Assembly: GCA_018881555.1 (NCBI GenBank)
Contig: JACAXG010000013.1
Location: 8,160,191-8,224,190 of the forward strand
Origin: Amblyornis subalaris
Lineage: Eukaryota > Chordata > Aves > Passeriformes > Ptilonorhynchidae
Reading direction: 5' to 3'
Length of the DNA stretch: 64,000 nucleotides
Shown piece after piece: positions 11,501-24,677 of this stretch. The stretch's first letter is position 1. Every line of letters begins with the position of its first letter. A model generated the notes under the pieces. That model saw only the letters and a program-made list of their open reading frames with translations. It made no database searches and was not told where the DNA came from. The position numbers and the translations under genes were made by a program.

Positions 11501-14328
11501 TTTAGGGCCCCCTTTGTGCCTGAGGTTGTTGCTGTGCCAGGTAGAGCCTCTGCTCAGGCTCCAGAATGCTCCCCAGCTTNGTGGCTCCCAGCTCAGCCCA
11601 TGGTATGTGTACCAAATTGGCAGCTGTCAAAATTATTCAGCTTAGAAATGCATCAGACACGGCGGTTAATGACCCAAACTGAAAAACAGGGGAAGAAACA
11701 CAAGATCTTTTCAGTTGCAGGNGCTGAGGGCTGAATACCCTGTGCTACAGGTGGAGGTTTGGGCAGGGAAACCTGCCCACCTTCCCCACTAACAGCCTCC
11801 ACAGCCAAGTCTCTGTTGTCAGCACCATCAAACCATAACTCTGCCTTCCTACAGTAGTTTGACCCAGCCTTGGCACTTGTTTAAGGGCAAAAATAATTTA
11901 TTTTATGACCTCACTGAACTCCCAATTAAAACATTGACATACTGAGATTTTAAAACAAACTTTCTTCTAGTAACATTTGCACTAGTTCAGAAAATCCCAC
12001 GCTACGTGCTTTGACCACATCATGAAAAAGGCTTAATTCTGGATGCTGAACAACATCCCCTGTTTGAGAGGAGCATGTTTGCTTCCTGGCAGGATACAGC
12101 TTTCACACAGACCACAGCAGACACAAGCATTCAGAATGGATTCATGCAGTCATGGAAGCTGGAACATTACCATTAGTGGGACAGCACCAAATATAGAAGA
12201 TACCCTGTCTTAAAAATCTTTATTTTCAGTGCAGAAACATGGGATAATGACAAGTAACCTTTAGGAAATATCGCAATTTCCATAGCTTGTGATGCTAGTT
12301 ACATTATCAGAGAATCTAAAACTTTCTGCCTGTTTTTTGTTCTCTGCTCATGGTGGCTGGGCTATGAGATGAACTCAAGGTGCAGTAACAATGCTAAGCA
12401 AAAAAACCCCTTAAGCCCCAAACCCATTTATTTTCAAACACTACTACCTAACTAAAGTTTCTATAATAGCTCAATAAGTCTTCTCCTTTGTACATACACA
12501 CACATAATCCAAGATATATTATTTTCTAAAAGACTCATATCCTTTGAATGCACAGCAAGAGCAGAGCAGCATCATGGTAATGGGTTTTGTTCTTCCATTC
12601 TACATATTTAATTTTTTTTTAGATTTATCTGCTTTTCCCTTCACCTCTTTCACCATTATTAATACAAAGAGATTTCCAGAGATTAACTGTGAAGATTTGT
12701 GTTCAACAAAACCATCCACTCGCGTGCAATAACACGTAATTCTTAGTTGGTCTCTTAGTTTTGGACTGGTTTTTATCCCAAAATCTTTAATGAAATNAAA
12801 AGGATGCCTCCTAAATCATTCACTGCTCTGGCTACATGGTGTTCATATGGCCCCNGGCTGGACCCAAGGTTTTATACCAGTGACTAGTGAGATTACACTT
12901 CTAAGGAAGTCGGGTGTGCTAAGGAGGATCTGTGGTCCATTGTCAACACAAGGACACAGGACACACATTCCGTACTTGGCTGAAACTCTTGCATTAGAAA
13001 GATTAACAAAATCAGGGAGAGGAGATCAGATAATTGTTTTAATACTTGAATAACAAATTAAACAGAGTGCTGGAGCTGGCGCTGCTCTCACACAAAAGCT
13101 GCCCACTCACCTGGAGTCTCTGGTCACTGCTTCCCACTCACAGTCCAACCAGCCACTCACCATGGAGCCCCATCCAAAGGAGAGGTGGAGAACATGCCTT
13201 GCCAACTCACACATTACAGCAGATTGCCTGCTGATTACATCTTTCCTCTTCCAGAAAACAACTCTAAACAAATAAGGCATAGTATTTACATGGGACAGCT
13301 TCCACAAACAGTAAAAAGCTCAAATAAAAACAGGTTGGGAAGTCTGGCCGGATTAGAAGGCTCTTCCTCTCCTGGTGCNTTTTTATATACATCAAAAGCT
13401 GTTCTCTCAGAACCCTGACATGTTAAACATGAAGTATTTAACTGTACATTATCCTACCTATTTTATTTTGAATAAATCAATGCCACTGTGTTGATCAGGG
13501 AACCTTCCTTTTTTCCTGTAAGGTTTTTATTAGGCACCACCTAATCTCTAAATATTTAAAGCTTTATTTGTTTGACACATTGAATTAATTGACTATTAAT
13601 ACAAAACCTCCCACAAAGAAGCAGCAGATATACTACCTCAAGCTGTGATTTCTTCACTTCTCACAGCCTAAGGCCTCAATTCTGCAATTACACACATTTA
13701 TCTGTACCATGGTGAAGAATCCCAATGGGACGACTCACACTAGTGAAGTTAATCACATTTGTGAAGATCCAAGTCTCGTAGTTCTGGCTTGGGACTGTAT
13801 TTGGATGAGACATCTTCAGGGAACTGAGATCTGAAGAAAGCAGCACGAACAGTGCAGTGTTTGATGCTTCTTATGAATAATGTTAGTGTGATAAACCTGA
13901 AGGCGAAGGTGTTCTGGTACCTGAAGCTCAGACTGGGGAATGCCCAGGAATGGCTCACACCCACAGCCCTGCCGATGGCTTCCTGACTGACACGAGAACA
14001 CTGCAGGTCTGTGTGCCTCCATCTGCCCACCTGTAAAATCAGGTGAGTGACCTGGATACACAGGACAGAAACTCCCGGGTGAATAATTTAAAGACGCCTC
14101 CACTGTGATTTTCAACCTTTATATGGAATCCAATGGAAGAGAAGTGATTATGAACTGTTTAATATCAATGAACCAAAGCCCCGTGAGAATCTCCAAACCC
14201 AGAACTGTGAACCTATCAGTCCTTCCTTAATTAATCCCACTGTCCTAGNAAGCTTAGTGCATTACATCTCCTAACAAACTGAAAACCAAGCATCCCAGTA
14301 CACTATTTAAGATAACTGTGCCACGAAG
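8571..14328. other. Intergenic, AT-rich, nothing recognised
   Basis: No exons, RNA genes or identifiable transposons. A small imperfect ~21-bp tandem repeat lies at 10451-10492 (acctaaaatt core). The right end may include distal 3' UTR of UBE2B. Confidence 0.5.
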
Positions 14329-14334
14329 TTTATT
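14329..14334 (-). terminator. Candidate distal UBE2B poly(A) signal AATAAA
   Basis: The first canonical AATAAA on the minus strand that I found beyond the UBE2B stop, about 2.9 kb downstream. It would produce a long-UTR form. Support is the hexamer only. Confidence 0.2.
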
Positions 14335-16350
14335 GTGACTATACAGTGCTCTTGTGAAGCAGTACATTTGAACCTTTTTGTCCCTAATTGTCATCAGACT
14401 CCTGTTCTTTGTAGCATAAGGAGGGAAATGGCTTTTACCTGTCCATTANCCACATTCCTGACCCCTTGTTTCAGCGTCCATGCACGGTCCCGTGGCTCCT
14501 CCAGGGCTCACCCCAGGGACCATCTCACCACATGGTCCCGAAGAGTGATGGGATAGGGGGGTGTATGGGAACCCAAGGGCCTGAGCAGTCGGTACCTCTA
14601 AACCCACTGGAGATGCTGAACATGGGCACGTGAAGGCTCCAGAGGAATCCGTGTCCCTGAGCAGCACCAGTGAGCAGTGACAGCTCGTGTCAGTCAGGCT
14701 GAGTGGGACACTGCACTCCTTCCCACCACTTCTGGGCTCCTTCATTCTGCCTGGTCATAAACTGTTCCTCGAGCAAATTTTAACGGATTTTAACCTATGC
14801 TCTGTGGTTGTTTTTANGTGTTCTGGTGGAGGGCTCGCAGAAGTCATCCTCTCCCCCCACAGCTCTCAGGGGTGCACCCTGCAGCCCTCAGGTTCTCCAC
14901 AATCCCACCTCCGGGAACCCCAGTTCCTCTATACCAGCGTCTCCCCACGGGTCATCATCCAACCNGGATTCTCACCATGCTGACATTCCCATCCAGCTTC
15001 TAGTCATCACTCAGTGTTAACATGCAAAATCCAGTGAACAAGGGAATGCTCCTCCCCACCATACACTGGGATACAGTAACTTACACCTTTGTCTCAGGGA
15101 CACCAGGACATTTCCCAGCCAGACTTTACCACCTGTAGGCTCCACCTTCTGCCCTCCCCAGAGAATGCTCTTACACCTTCAAACACTCATCCCTGTACAG
15201 TGTGGGTCCCAGCACAGGCAGTTTGCAATGCTCATCACTTAATTAAACCCCCTTCTGCTCCAATTATGTTTCTCAGACATCCACTGCCTCCATCCCAGAG
15301 ACACAAAAACATGTTCTGAGCATCATCAATCTATAACCAGGCCAAACTGGCTGTTCAGGAATAATCAAATTAATGTGAACCCTAATGAACAGCAAATCTC
15401 AGCACACACGTCAAAGGAACAAAAACACTGAAACAGGAGGCAAAAAGTTAAAAAAAAAAAAATCTTCAAAGTTTAGATTAACTCTTAGAACNAGGAAGCT
15501 TTTCCATATNGTATTTGTGGACAAAAAAAATCTTNNCACTGATGCTGCTTTAAGCCATGTAGCACCACTTTGCCAGGGTTACTGGAACTTTACCAAAGCC
15601 AAAAGGCAAACTGGATCCTTTGGGGTTTCTGTTAATTATCAGATGGAGATTGAAAAAATTTTAAACACAAATTCAGCAATTCAAGGAAAGCAAACTGAGT
15701 TAATGAGAATGCAGTTATTACATAGCANTGGTGGTTTTGAGCTGTTGCACACTAATTCTTATCCAAGGTAGAGTAGTTTTACTCCACAAGCTACTAAGAG
15801 TCTGGTTCGACAGTACTCTGAGTGCCATTTCTAAACTCGAGTGCTGCTCCTAGAAATTATGGAACTTTACAAGCAGGTGTGAGGTGTAAATTGATATTCT
15901 TGTTTCGGTGCATTGAGGATAGCTTTTAGTAGTGACTGTTGCAAACAAACATTTTCTCTTCTAGCTGAAATCAACTTACACTGCTTTTCAGGCACCTCTG
16001 AGCTGTATTTTGGTATGGGATTTGGGGGGTTTAATACATACATCATGGTGGTTAGAATTATGACAAAGGTGTTACAATTTTGATGCTAGAGGAAAAAAAA
16101 ATGGCTTAATTCTTTACTGTAGTCATCTAGCCTGGTTTACAGGGTACAGTAAGAAATTACCACCACATCAACACTTACAAAAGCAAAGCNAAACTTCTTT
16201 AAACTGGCAATTTAAGAATATGTGGAACCTCTGTGATACAGACACGAGACCTGACCACACGGTACACAGTTGATCTTCAAAGAATAACTCCATTAAATCT
16301 GCAGACATGTGTTCTTCTGTTGGTGATTACTTTTTTCCCTACCCCCCAAG
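14335..16350. other. Downstream flank or possible long 3' UTR of UBE2B
   Basis: AT-rich sequence between the two candidate poly(A) signals. It contains a 128-codon plus-strand frame (15385-15771, Lys-rich, with Ns) that looks like chance in AT-rich DNA. No repeat was recognised. Confidence 0.4.
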
Positions 16351-17249
16351 GGAAACTAACGGGAAACCTCTTTAATTATTAGAAGATATTCAAAACTAGA
16401 TTACAGTATCACTATGCGAATATAGGATAGATTTAGACGACAACATTTTACAACTTGGTAAAATACAATCTTCCTGAAAAACAGAAGTCTTTAGGATACA
16501 TTATCACCAAGCCTGGTCATCCAGGTCACGTTTGCAACTCTGCTGCTGGCTTAAGGTGGGACTTTTAGCAAAATAGTTCATCTGTTTCACNGCTTGTAAT
16601 TGGCAGCTGCCAAAACTTCTCTTCCTCATACAACTGAGGACACACAGAATCAAGTCAAGCTCTGGCGCAGAAGCAAAGACATCCCGTGAAGACAATTACA
16701 TCATGGATTAACTTTTCTGTTTGTAAAGTGCAGAGTATCATCAGCACAGACCAAAAGGAAAAATGGACAAAAAATGAGCCCTTGGAAACAGATAGAGTGA
16801 GAGCAGAATGTCTTGCACTAAGGTTATGTATTTAACAGTTTTACATGAAATATTCATATATAAAAACTTTGTTAAGTGCTTTTCTCCAATTTAAAAATCT
16901 AAAGAATTCAAAAATAAGGCATTCAATATTTGAAAAAGTACAGATTTACAAAATGTGTATATTCTGTCATGAAAACTCCACACCAACATTATACACTTGG
17001 AAAAAAAATACAAACAGGATATATTACAAATTTATGTAGCAATAACTTAGTTCATACCATGCAATAAAAAGGACATTAATCGAGATACACAAGCTTTTAG
17101 CTTTCCTAAACTGGAGGGCTTAATTTTGTTTGCAAATGAGTTTTTATGCAAATTCATAGAACTGTGGCACTTGAAATTTCTGATAGCCTTTCTATTGAGG
17201 GTTAAATTGTACATAATGATTATGAGGATGGAGAGTAACACAGCAGCTG
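16351..17249 (-). other. UBE2B: UBE2B 3' UTR, proximal extent inferred
   Basis: AT-rich non-coding sequence running on from the UBE2B stop codon. On the minus strand the first good poly(A) hexamer is ATTAAA at 16376-16371, followed about 20-30 bases later by a G/T-rich stretch (16350-16341), giving a likely 3' end near 16350. The extent is inferred; transcript data would fix it. Confidence 0.5.
16371..16376 (-). terminator. Candidate UBE2B poly(A) signal ATTAAA with downstream G/T-rich element
   Basis: ATTAAA on the minus strand, the second commonest vertebrate signal. CTTGGGGGGT follows at 16350-16341 and matches the spacing of a downstream GU-rich element. Confidence 0.4.
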
Positions 17250-17378
17250 TTACGAATCATTCCAACTTTGTTCGACAATAGCTGAAACTCTTTTCTCATA
17301 TTCACGTTTGTTCTCCTGGTAAAGTTGTGCTGCCTGACTGTTTGCTGGACTGTTTGGATTGGGTTCATCAAGCAGAGA
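17250..17378 (-). CDS. UBE2B: UBE2B coding exon 6 (residues 111-152 and stop)
   Basis: 129 bases from acceptor ttccag to TAA at 17252-17250. It encodes [20 protein letters not shown] and the C-terminal helix ending VEQSWNDS. The Asn-Asp-Ser ending marks UBE2B rather than UBE2A. The AT-rich sequence to the left is the 3' UTR. Confidence 0.97.
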   Translation of the reverse strand, partial: SLLDEPNPNSPANSQAAQLYQENKREYEKRVSAIVEQSWNDS

Positions 17379-20300
17379 CTGGAAGAAAGGGAAAACATAA
17401 TGTGAGACAAACCAACACATTTAAATCAGGAAAAAATCAACTTACAACTTTCAAATCAAATGTTTTCAAGCCAAAAGTTTCAGAGGCAGACATGACTCAG
17501 AACAGCCCAGTTGAAAAAAACCCAGTTAAAACTCGTGGTTAGGCACCCCTAATTATATTACTGAACCTCAAATTACACCCTGCATAAGCATTAGAGCTGC
17601 ACACACTTGTAGGTTCACAAACTGAACGGAGACAGTTTGTGCCAGTCAGCACTATGAAGCTAACTATTTGGTAATTACATTACTACTGTCATTCAAAGCT
17701 AAAGAGAGGCTTAAGATGTCTCCTACAAAACTTCACTGTTTAAAAATAAAAACAATCACACAGGAGAAAAAAAGAAAAGTGCATTTCCCCTGTGCCAGGC
17801 CATTTTTACTTATTCCAAGTAGTGTGTTGCAGCAGGATTGTCCCTTTGAGGACTTCACCAGGGCAAAGCTTCACAATAAAGATTAGTGTTTCAAACACTA
17901 GGCAAATTTCTGCATCTAATATCCTATCTTGAGTAAAACCAGAAAAAAATGAACACAAACCAGTAACTGCTTTCCAAATGCAAAAATATGTAATGGCAGT
18001 TCTATAGCTCAGAATTAGTAATTACGTAGCATCTTTGCCTTTACTTGATCTAAAAAGTACTGCTTAGCTCACAAGGATGTGAAGTTCCCCATGATACAGA
18101 TACCTGGCTATCCCCATCACTGAGCTGTGTATTCTGGAACAGAGACCAGCAACAACTTAATGATTTGGTAAAATAGATGCAAAGTTACCTGAATTGAAGT
18201 TAAAATAGATGAAACATCGTATGTTGGACTCCAGCGATTCTGAAGAATATCTAAACATATGCTGCCATCTGCATACACTGTAAATACAACACAGGTATCA
18301 TTTAGAAACTGTCAGATTTATGGTACTGTTCAAGGCAGAGTTATTGTTCCAATTCAGTCTGTGCTTGAATTAATGCTTTAGGAAAGAGGACAGCAGTTAT
18401 GTCTCACCATCCTCTGTGGCTTGACATGTATTTTGAAGATTTATTACTGAAATTAACAGGAAAAGAAGAAAGGTCTGAAGATTATGGTATTAGCACAGGA
18501 AGGGACAGACTTGGTGTCCTGCTCCTCCAGTTTGACTGACCCATATTGTCACAGTGCAGAGACCTCCCAGAGAGCAGCAAGGCCTTCACTGCAGGAGTGG
18601 AACCACTCATGGCCATCACACACTGAACAGTGGCAGTTCCTGTCCCCTTTTCACACACCCTACACTCACTAGGAGGTGCATCAAGGCAGACAATAGGAAA
18701 TATAGAAAAGTGTGCCTGAAATCCTACTTCTGTCTGGATACCTATTAGTCTTAATGGAGCCTGTATGAACCTGAGACTCACTGCTCAAACTCCTACAGCC
18801 TTGTCCTCCACACTGTCCTCCTTCACATCAATAAAACCCAACAAATTCCAAACCCATTGGCAGAGACAAACTGGCCTGCACAGTATGTGATGGATTAGCA
18901 GCAGGCAGGGTTTGTGTTTTCTGCATGAACTGAACAAAACCTATCAGTGCTGGGGAAGGAACCATAGTGTGCTCTCATACTGCTGCCCTCATCACTGAGT
19001 TGGGGTCAGATGCCTCCTCTGACTGAGCATCCTCATTTTCTTCCCTGTGCTAGTCCTGGTTGGCACAGAGCACCAGACAAAGGAGGGACTTGGGTGAAAT
19101 CTCACCTGGCAGAAATAAATAACATTTGGCTCCATCAGTTCCCTGCAGCTCACAACGTGGCTGCACAGACGTGGCTGCTGTTAAATGGAAGGGGGCAGGA
19201 ACCTGCTACCAGAATTGCCTCTTTAAACCAACCTANGTNCAGCTGCTGCTGGAAATACTCACAGGCTTTGCTACTGAGACTACATATTGATTAGAAAGAG
19301 GCAGATAGCTGCCTCTTAATAGCATCATAACTCTTAATTTTTCATCAAGCAGTTGCTGTTCTAGACATCTACTTAGGAGATGGCAATGAAGAGAGATTAA
19401 GCATTCTGGAGCTTTGGAGAATATATGACCAGGCCACAATATTTAATGGGTATTACAGCTAAATAAAGATGATTTACTCACCATTTGGATGGAACATTTT
19501 TGATAAAAACCTAACAGTTGGAGGCTTATTTGGATATTCTTCGGAAAACTCTATTACTAGTTTAAAAGTACCTGTCCAAACAGAAATAAATACAATCAGA
19601 TAACTAACAACAAAAGAACATCTCCAGGAACATAGACAACAGATTAANTTATGTGCTCAATGATCAGTATTTCTTCTCACCATTATATAAACAAACAACA
19701 CTGAATCTGCCTGCTTTTCATGTATTTCAAGTGATAATGGAACTATGGAACTACAACTTAGAATAATTAACCCAGCAGCAGAGGTTGGGTAGAAGCTCGG
19801 AGACTCATGGTATACATGGCAAAGGCAGCCAGATCCANCATTATCCCACTGCCCTCCCCTTTTTCCATGATCCAATATGCTGGTTCCATGGACTTGGGTG
19901 ACTTTNAGGCGTTTCATTAAGAAGGCATTGCAGTGCCAGCAAAGAAACACTGGAATTTCATAATCAGCCATCTCAGCCTTTGGAGCTCACAACTAATTCA
20001 CTGAAAACCTTTGTTATGGATCAGTGAATAATTTACTGTAACTCCTCCAACCCAACACAGAGAAAAACCCATCTGCTGCCAATTACTGCAATAATACTAT
20101 AATTATTAAACTCATTATTCCTCATATGCCTAAGGGAGGTTCATTACATTANCAACTTTCATGTTTATGTACAAATTTGGGATTCCCTCACCCTCAGAGC
20201 TCCATATTCAGAACAATTCAAGGTTTTTCACCTGTTCTTCATTAGGAGAACAGCAATGAATCAAACATGCCAAAAAAAAAGAAATAAAAAAAGCACAGTC

Positions 20301-23300
20301 TTGTTGAGCTCAGTTATGGAGATGTGCAAACACATCTGGCAGCATCAGGCAAACATCTCCTGCTAAAAGCTCTTGTGTGTAGGTATAAAAAAGCCTTGAG
20401 AGAAGCATCGCTTCTGTAGCTTTCTAACCAACCATCAGCCAGCACAAGACAAGACTGCTTAGATCAAGATACATATTTTTATAGCCAACAAGCCTCACTT
20501 CTTCACTTGCTTGTTTGGTTTATTTCAAATTATAGACAGATAGCATCTATTCTTTTTCAAAAGCAGAACGATGTTAGTACTGGCAATACTTATTAGAATG
20601 ACAAAGGACACAAAAGTTAGTGACTTACCATCTTCAAAAGGTGTCCCTTCTGGCCTGAAAGGTTTTGAAAAGAAACTCCAGTTAAAAGTGATCATCACCT
20701 ACTTCCACACAGGCACAATAAATGTATATCTTCTTCCTCATTCTCACCAAGATACAGGTAGAAGCAATAATTTAAATATGTAGANAAGTGTCCATAGGCA
20801 ACCTCTGAGAGCTTTGTTGTATCTGACACTTCCCCATAGTCACTCTGCTATTTGGTATATCTACTTTATCATCATCCCAAACAATAAATATGCTATTAGG
20901 TGACTAGACTGGAATTAATGAGCAGATTATTAGCAAGCATACTTCAGTTTTATGAAAAGATACTAAGCCAGCTCCTCTTCTNTAGGATACGTAATGCAAC
21001 TTCCCAGACAGATCCTGTACTTCGTCCTACTGGGATTCAACCCAATCACTAACACATCTGGATTTAATGGCAGAGAACACATGGCACATATGTACTTTAA
21101 CGAGGAATCCTGCTTTTTCATAACACAGTCTAACCTATTTATTAAGCCACGTGCATGCGTTATTCAACAAAAAAGTTGAACAGATTTAAAGTCTAAATTT
21201 TTTCTTTCCTAACCATTCTCTGTTATCCCTGAAGAGATTTTTACCGTAACACACCTGGTCATGTTTTTAAGTTTGCTGGCTCTATATACATGAAACAAGA
21301 GAATAACTGTAAAAACAAACATCAGTTGTTATATTTAGCCCTCTGATATTGAATTTCATAGCGACCAAAAACTCTTACCCAAATATAACTGCATTCCATT
21401 GCATTATGTTATTCTCAGATGGTGCACCACTGACACCCACAGGAGGGTCCTCTTGCAATCTAAGAATTACAAACATAGAATGACAAGTCATATATATGAA
21501 ATACTTCCACCTGAAAGTATAACTTAACAGTAATATCCACATTCTGTAAATATTTTCTCATTCCAAATCAGAGAATACACAAAGCATTACATGTAGATTA
21601 TCAGCACTCTGAAAGACAAACCTACAAAGTAACANACCCATCAAGATTTTCTCATGTTTTACACTGAGACATTAGAAAGGCACAACAGGTCTGATTAAGT
21701 GTCAGGGAGCAAAGGATTAACGGTAAGAATAATTTAAAGCACCACAGACAGCTGGGATTTACGGTGCTCCATAGTGAACTGTGAGAGAGCAATTGCTGCT
21801 GGCTGCCACAATGAAGAGGCAACAAGCTGCAGCCACAACCGGGAGCTGAAATCCAGGCAGTGACACACACACAGAGAACTCTTGCTGGGACTCAGCACGA
21901 GAGACTGTCAGTGGAGCTTTTCCTGCATTCCTAGATCTGTGTGTGAGGCATGGCTAAATTTGGTATAAGCCTATTTTGACTGACAAGCTGATTGCTTCAA
22001 AAGGGAGCAAAGGGAAAACCTGTGTACTGCTCCTCCCTCTGACCAGCCCAACAAATGTGTTTATCTCTAAAGCAATCACGGGAGCATTTTAAACTATTTT
22101 TAGTTCCTTAATCCTTGGACTAGGCAAAAGCATGTTACTTACTGAAAGCCTCACAAACTTGAACCAGAAATATGTACTGCAGGATCCAAATGCCCCCCTC
22201 NGACCATCCTTCCGCAGATCTTAATGATCACAAGACCCTGAAGAACGTACACCAGCAGGCCTCAATCAATCCAGCTGATCAAGTCTCCTCAGTGACAGCT
22301 CCTACTCCCTTCACCTGTTTTGCCTCCAGTGTTATGCAAGAATAAGGAAAACGCTGTGACTGCCCCTGCCTCACAACTCTCAAGTGTTACCATGAGGTTT
22401 GATCATATCACAGNACACTTATAAACAAGTTTATGAAAAGCTCTGCAGACCAAGGGACAAAATTCTAACTAAATGCCACGTGCAAATGCAGATTTATTGA
22501 GAGCTGACAGCAGCACTTGCACTGCCTCAGCCTGGGATAACACCACACGCCTTGTCCAAGGATGCTGATCAGTGGTGCTGCCCTACAGAGCAGCCCAGAG
22601 CCGCTTTGAACTCTGTGTTTACATCCCTGCTCTCTGAGCACACACAGTTCAGACAGCTCAGTATCAACAGCATAAACCACCTACTATTTTGGTCAGGGAA
22701 AGCAGGAACAGGACTTCTTCCTACGTGACAGCCAGGCTGCAGGCCAGCAGCAGTGCCTGAGCATTAGCCTGACAAATGCATCTGGGACACGGCTTTGGTT
22801 TTTAGCTCAACTTTAAAGCACATGTGCACCCTACTTGTCACAGGGTCTAACTACAGAAAGGATCTGGCAAGGACNGGATACAGGACTGATACTGAAAGCC
22901 TTAAACAGAGGGGAAAATGCAGTATTTGTATTTCTTTTTTTATCAGCAAAATAAATAAACAACTTTTTTTTCTTTTGGTTTAGTCAAACAAATTAGAGGA
23001 CATACAAAATCTGTTGAACTGTTCTCTCTTCACTGCTCCTGACAATCACAGTATGCAAAAGCAGTTCATATTTAATGAAGTGAATCAGANCTCACAGCAC
23101 ACTGTCTATTGTTTCAGTATGAAGTACAAGTAACATAAGAAANAAATATATAACTTCTAGTAGGAAAGAGCAGAGTAAAGTAAAAACTGATTTGAAAAGG
23201 TTACATAAGTTTTGGCATATCAAAGTTGCCATATATATGACAAATAGGTTTGTTTTACTTCGTCTACTTGGTTATACTTTTCCACAGCTTTAGAGTCTTC

Positions 23301-24550
23301 TCTCCAGACTTAGTTTCAAAATTATTAAACCAGTCCTTGTAGGATTGTAAAGGCATAAATCCCACATCTGACTGCAATCTTNAAAAATTACTTAGTCACT
23401 CAGCCTGAAAAAAAATCACCGGTTCATGTCATCTGTGTAACCAAACACAATAAAAAGTCTGAATATCCTGTTTTGATTTGAACGGGAATCGAGCAACACC
23501 CACTTAACAAACACCAACACTCACACAACGGCAGGGGAGGGCTCCACTTCCCAAAAACCTCCTACTTCTTGTAGTTCACAAATCGGGCTTTTGTCGCTGT
23601 TGCTTTACGTGAAGCCACGTAAAGCAACTACAAAACACGTNAAGTGTTTACTGATGTGTTTTCAGGGGCTGGTATAACACAGCTATGATAAAAAAAGAGA
23701 CACTATCAAAGCTGACTCACCTCCAGCTACTCCCGAGCGACTCCAGTCCGGAAAAATCATACTGTACAAGGGAACCCCCCACCCTTTTCCACACTCTTTT
23801 TNAAGTGTGTTTACGTGTCAGACTGGAAATAATGTATTCCAGAGTCAGTGGTTCAGTCATTAACATTTAGAAGAGTGCAACTAATAATTGCTCCTTCAGC
23901 AGTTTGCACATATTATACAAAAGATTCCTCACGATTGCAAACTTTTAACACAGTATCGCGTGCATAAAAACATTAAAGGGCATTTTGGTTTTTATTACAA
24001 ACGAAGCGTTCGCTAATTCTTTGCGCTTCGCTTTCAGGTGCCTAACCCAAAAAACTTATTTTTTGAGAGACGCTCCCCCGACCCAACAAGCCCGGAACAC
24101 TCCTAAATTCTGCCGGAGCTATTCAGAAAGCTGGAGCCCGTGGACACCCGGAGGTGCCCGGCGGAGGTGGGTGCGGGCAGCCGCCCGGGCCCCCGGAATG
24201 CCCGGATCCCAGCCCGACATCCCGGCGCCCCGTGACCCCGCGGGCACTCCCGGGGCGCCCTGCTTTGCAGCCGCCGCTCCAACTTTTATCCTCAGACGCC
24301 CCCAGCCGTCGGCGCCCGAGCGAGGCGCACGGACAAAGCCGGCGCTGCCCGGCGGGACCCCGCGCTCCCCCGGCGCTGCCCCCGCTCCCCCCGTCACCGC
24401 CGCTCCCCGCGGGGCGCGCCCCCTGCCCCGGGGAGCTCGGTGCCGGCCCCCGAGCCCGGCACAAAGGCGCGGGGCGGCGGCGGGTCCGGCCCCGGGCCCC
24501 GCTCACCTCTTGAAGTCGCGCATCAGGCGGCGGCGCGCCGGGGTGGACAT
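17250..24550 (-). CDS. UBE2B: UBE2B (RAD6B) ubiquitin-conjugating enzyme E2 B, complete, 6 coding exons
   Basis: Class I E2 enzyme. It takes ubiquitin from E1 onto its catalytic cysteine and, with RAD18 or RNF20/40, monoubiquitinates PCNA and histone H2B in the nucleus (family knowledge). Seen here: joining minus-strand exons 24550-24507, 21459-21379, 20654-20629, 19571-19482, 18277-18189 and 17378-17250 gives 459 nt, or 152 codons plus TAA, with every junction GT-AG. The UBC fold carries the HPN motif (residues 78-80) and the active-site Cys88 in GSICLDI. The C terminus ends WNDS, which separates UBE2B from its paralogue UBE2A (WRDC). The N terminus [15 protein letters not shown] is the family's conserved start, so this ATG was chosen, although an in-frame ATG lies 53 codons upstream. 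By memory the protein is identical to human UBE2B. It starts in a CpG island and is transcribed away from PPP2CA. Confidence 0.98.
18189..18277 (-). CDS. UBE2B: UBE2B coding exon 5 (residues 81-110, catalytic Cys88)
   Basis: 89 bases encoding [20 protein letters not shown] and on to TSIQ, with active-site Cys88. Acceptor tttacag, donor gtaact. Confidence 0.97.
19482..19571 (-). CDS. UBE2B: UBE2B coding exon 4 (residues 51-81)
   Basis: 90 bases encoding [17 protein letters not shown] through KMFHPN, including the HPN tripeptide whose Asn80 stabilises the oxyanion in E2 catalysis. Acceptor ggacag, donor gtgagt. Confidence 0.97.
20629..20654 (-). CDS. UBE2B: UBE2B coding exon 3 micro-exon (residues 42-51)
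   Basis: A 26-base exon encoding PEGTPFED between split glycines, flanked by acceptor tttcag and donor gtaagt. It is too short to show in an ORF scan and was found by following the conserved protein sequence. Confidence 0.96.
21379..21459 (-). CDS. UBE2B: UBE2B coding exon 2 (residues 15-42)
   Basis: 81 bases between acceptor ttcttag and donor gtaaga. It encodes the start of the UBC core, [16 protein letters not shown] onward to VIFG. Both edge codons are split (R15 and G42) and rejoin cleanly. Confidence 0.97.
23599..23628. repeat. Perfect 30-bp inverted repeat (13-bp arms, 4-base loop) in UBE2B intron 1
   Basis: Left arm gttgctttacgtg (23599-23611), spacer aagc, right arm cacgtaaagcaac (23616-23628). 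The arms are exact reverse complements. A further cacgtnaag copy follows at 23636. It lies about 0.9 kb into the gene, in intron 1. Confidence 0.95.
24507..24550 (-). CDS. UBE2B: UBE2B coding exon 1 (residues 1-15, codon 15 split)
   Basis: 44 coding bases from ATG to the first two bases of the Arg15 codon, followed by donor gtgagc. The exon lies inside the CpG island and is GC-rich, unlike the AT-rich later exons. Confidence 0.97.
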
Positions 24551-24639
24551 GGCGGGGCCGCGGCGCCGCCTCCCGCCCGCGCTGCTCCGCGCCCGCACAA
24601 ACAACCCGCAATGGCGGCTGCCGGCGCGGGGCGGGGCCT

Positions 24640-24677
24640 GCGCCGGGCCCGCCCACCTGCGCCGGGCCCGCCCACCT
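24640..24677. repeat. Perfect 2 x 19-bp tandem duplication in the UBE2B promoter
   Basis: The unit gcgccgggcccgcccacct occurs twice back to back (24640-24658, 24659-24677), about 90-130 bp upstream of the UBE2B ATG. Each copy carries a CCGCCCACC Sp/KLF-like box. The two copies together with the following base also form CACCTG E-box-like cores. Confidence 0.95.

Noticed and set aside
15385..15771. 128-codon Lys-rich ORF
   Set aside because: AT-rich chance frame with several Ns, downstream of UBE2B on the opposite strand, with no recognisable domain.
17250..24550. Alternative identity UBE2A
   Set aside because: The C terminus WNDS is UBE2B; UBE2A ends WRDC.
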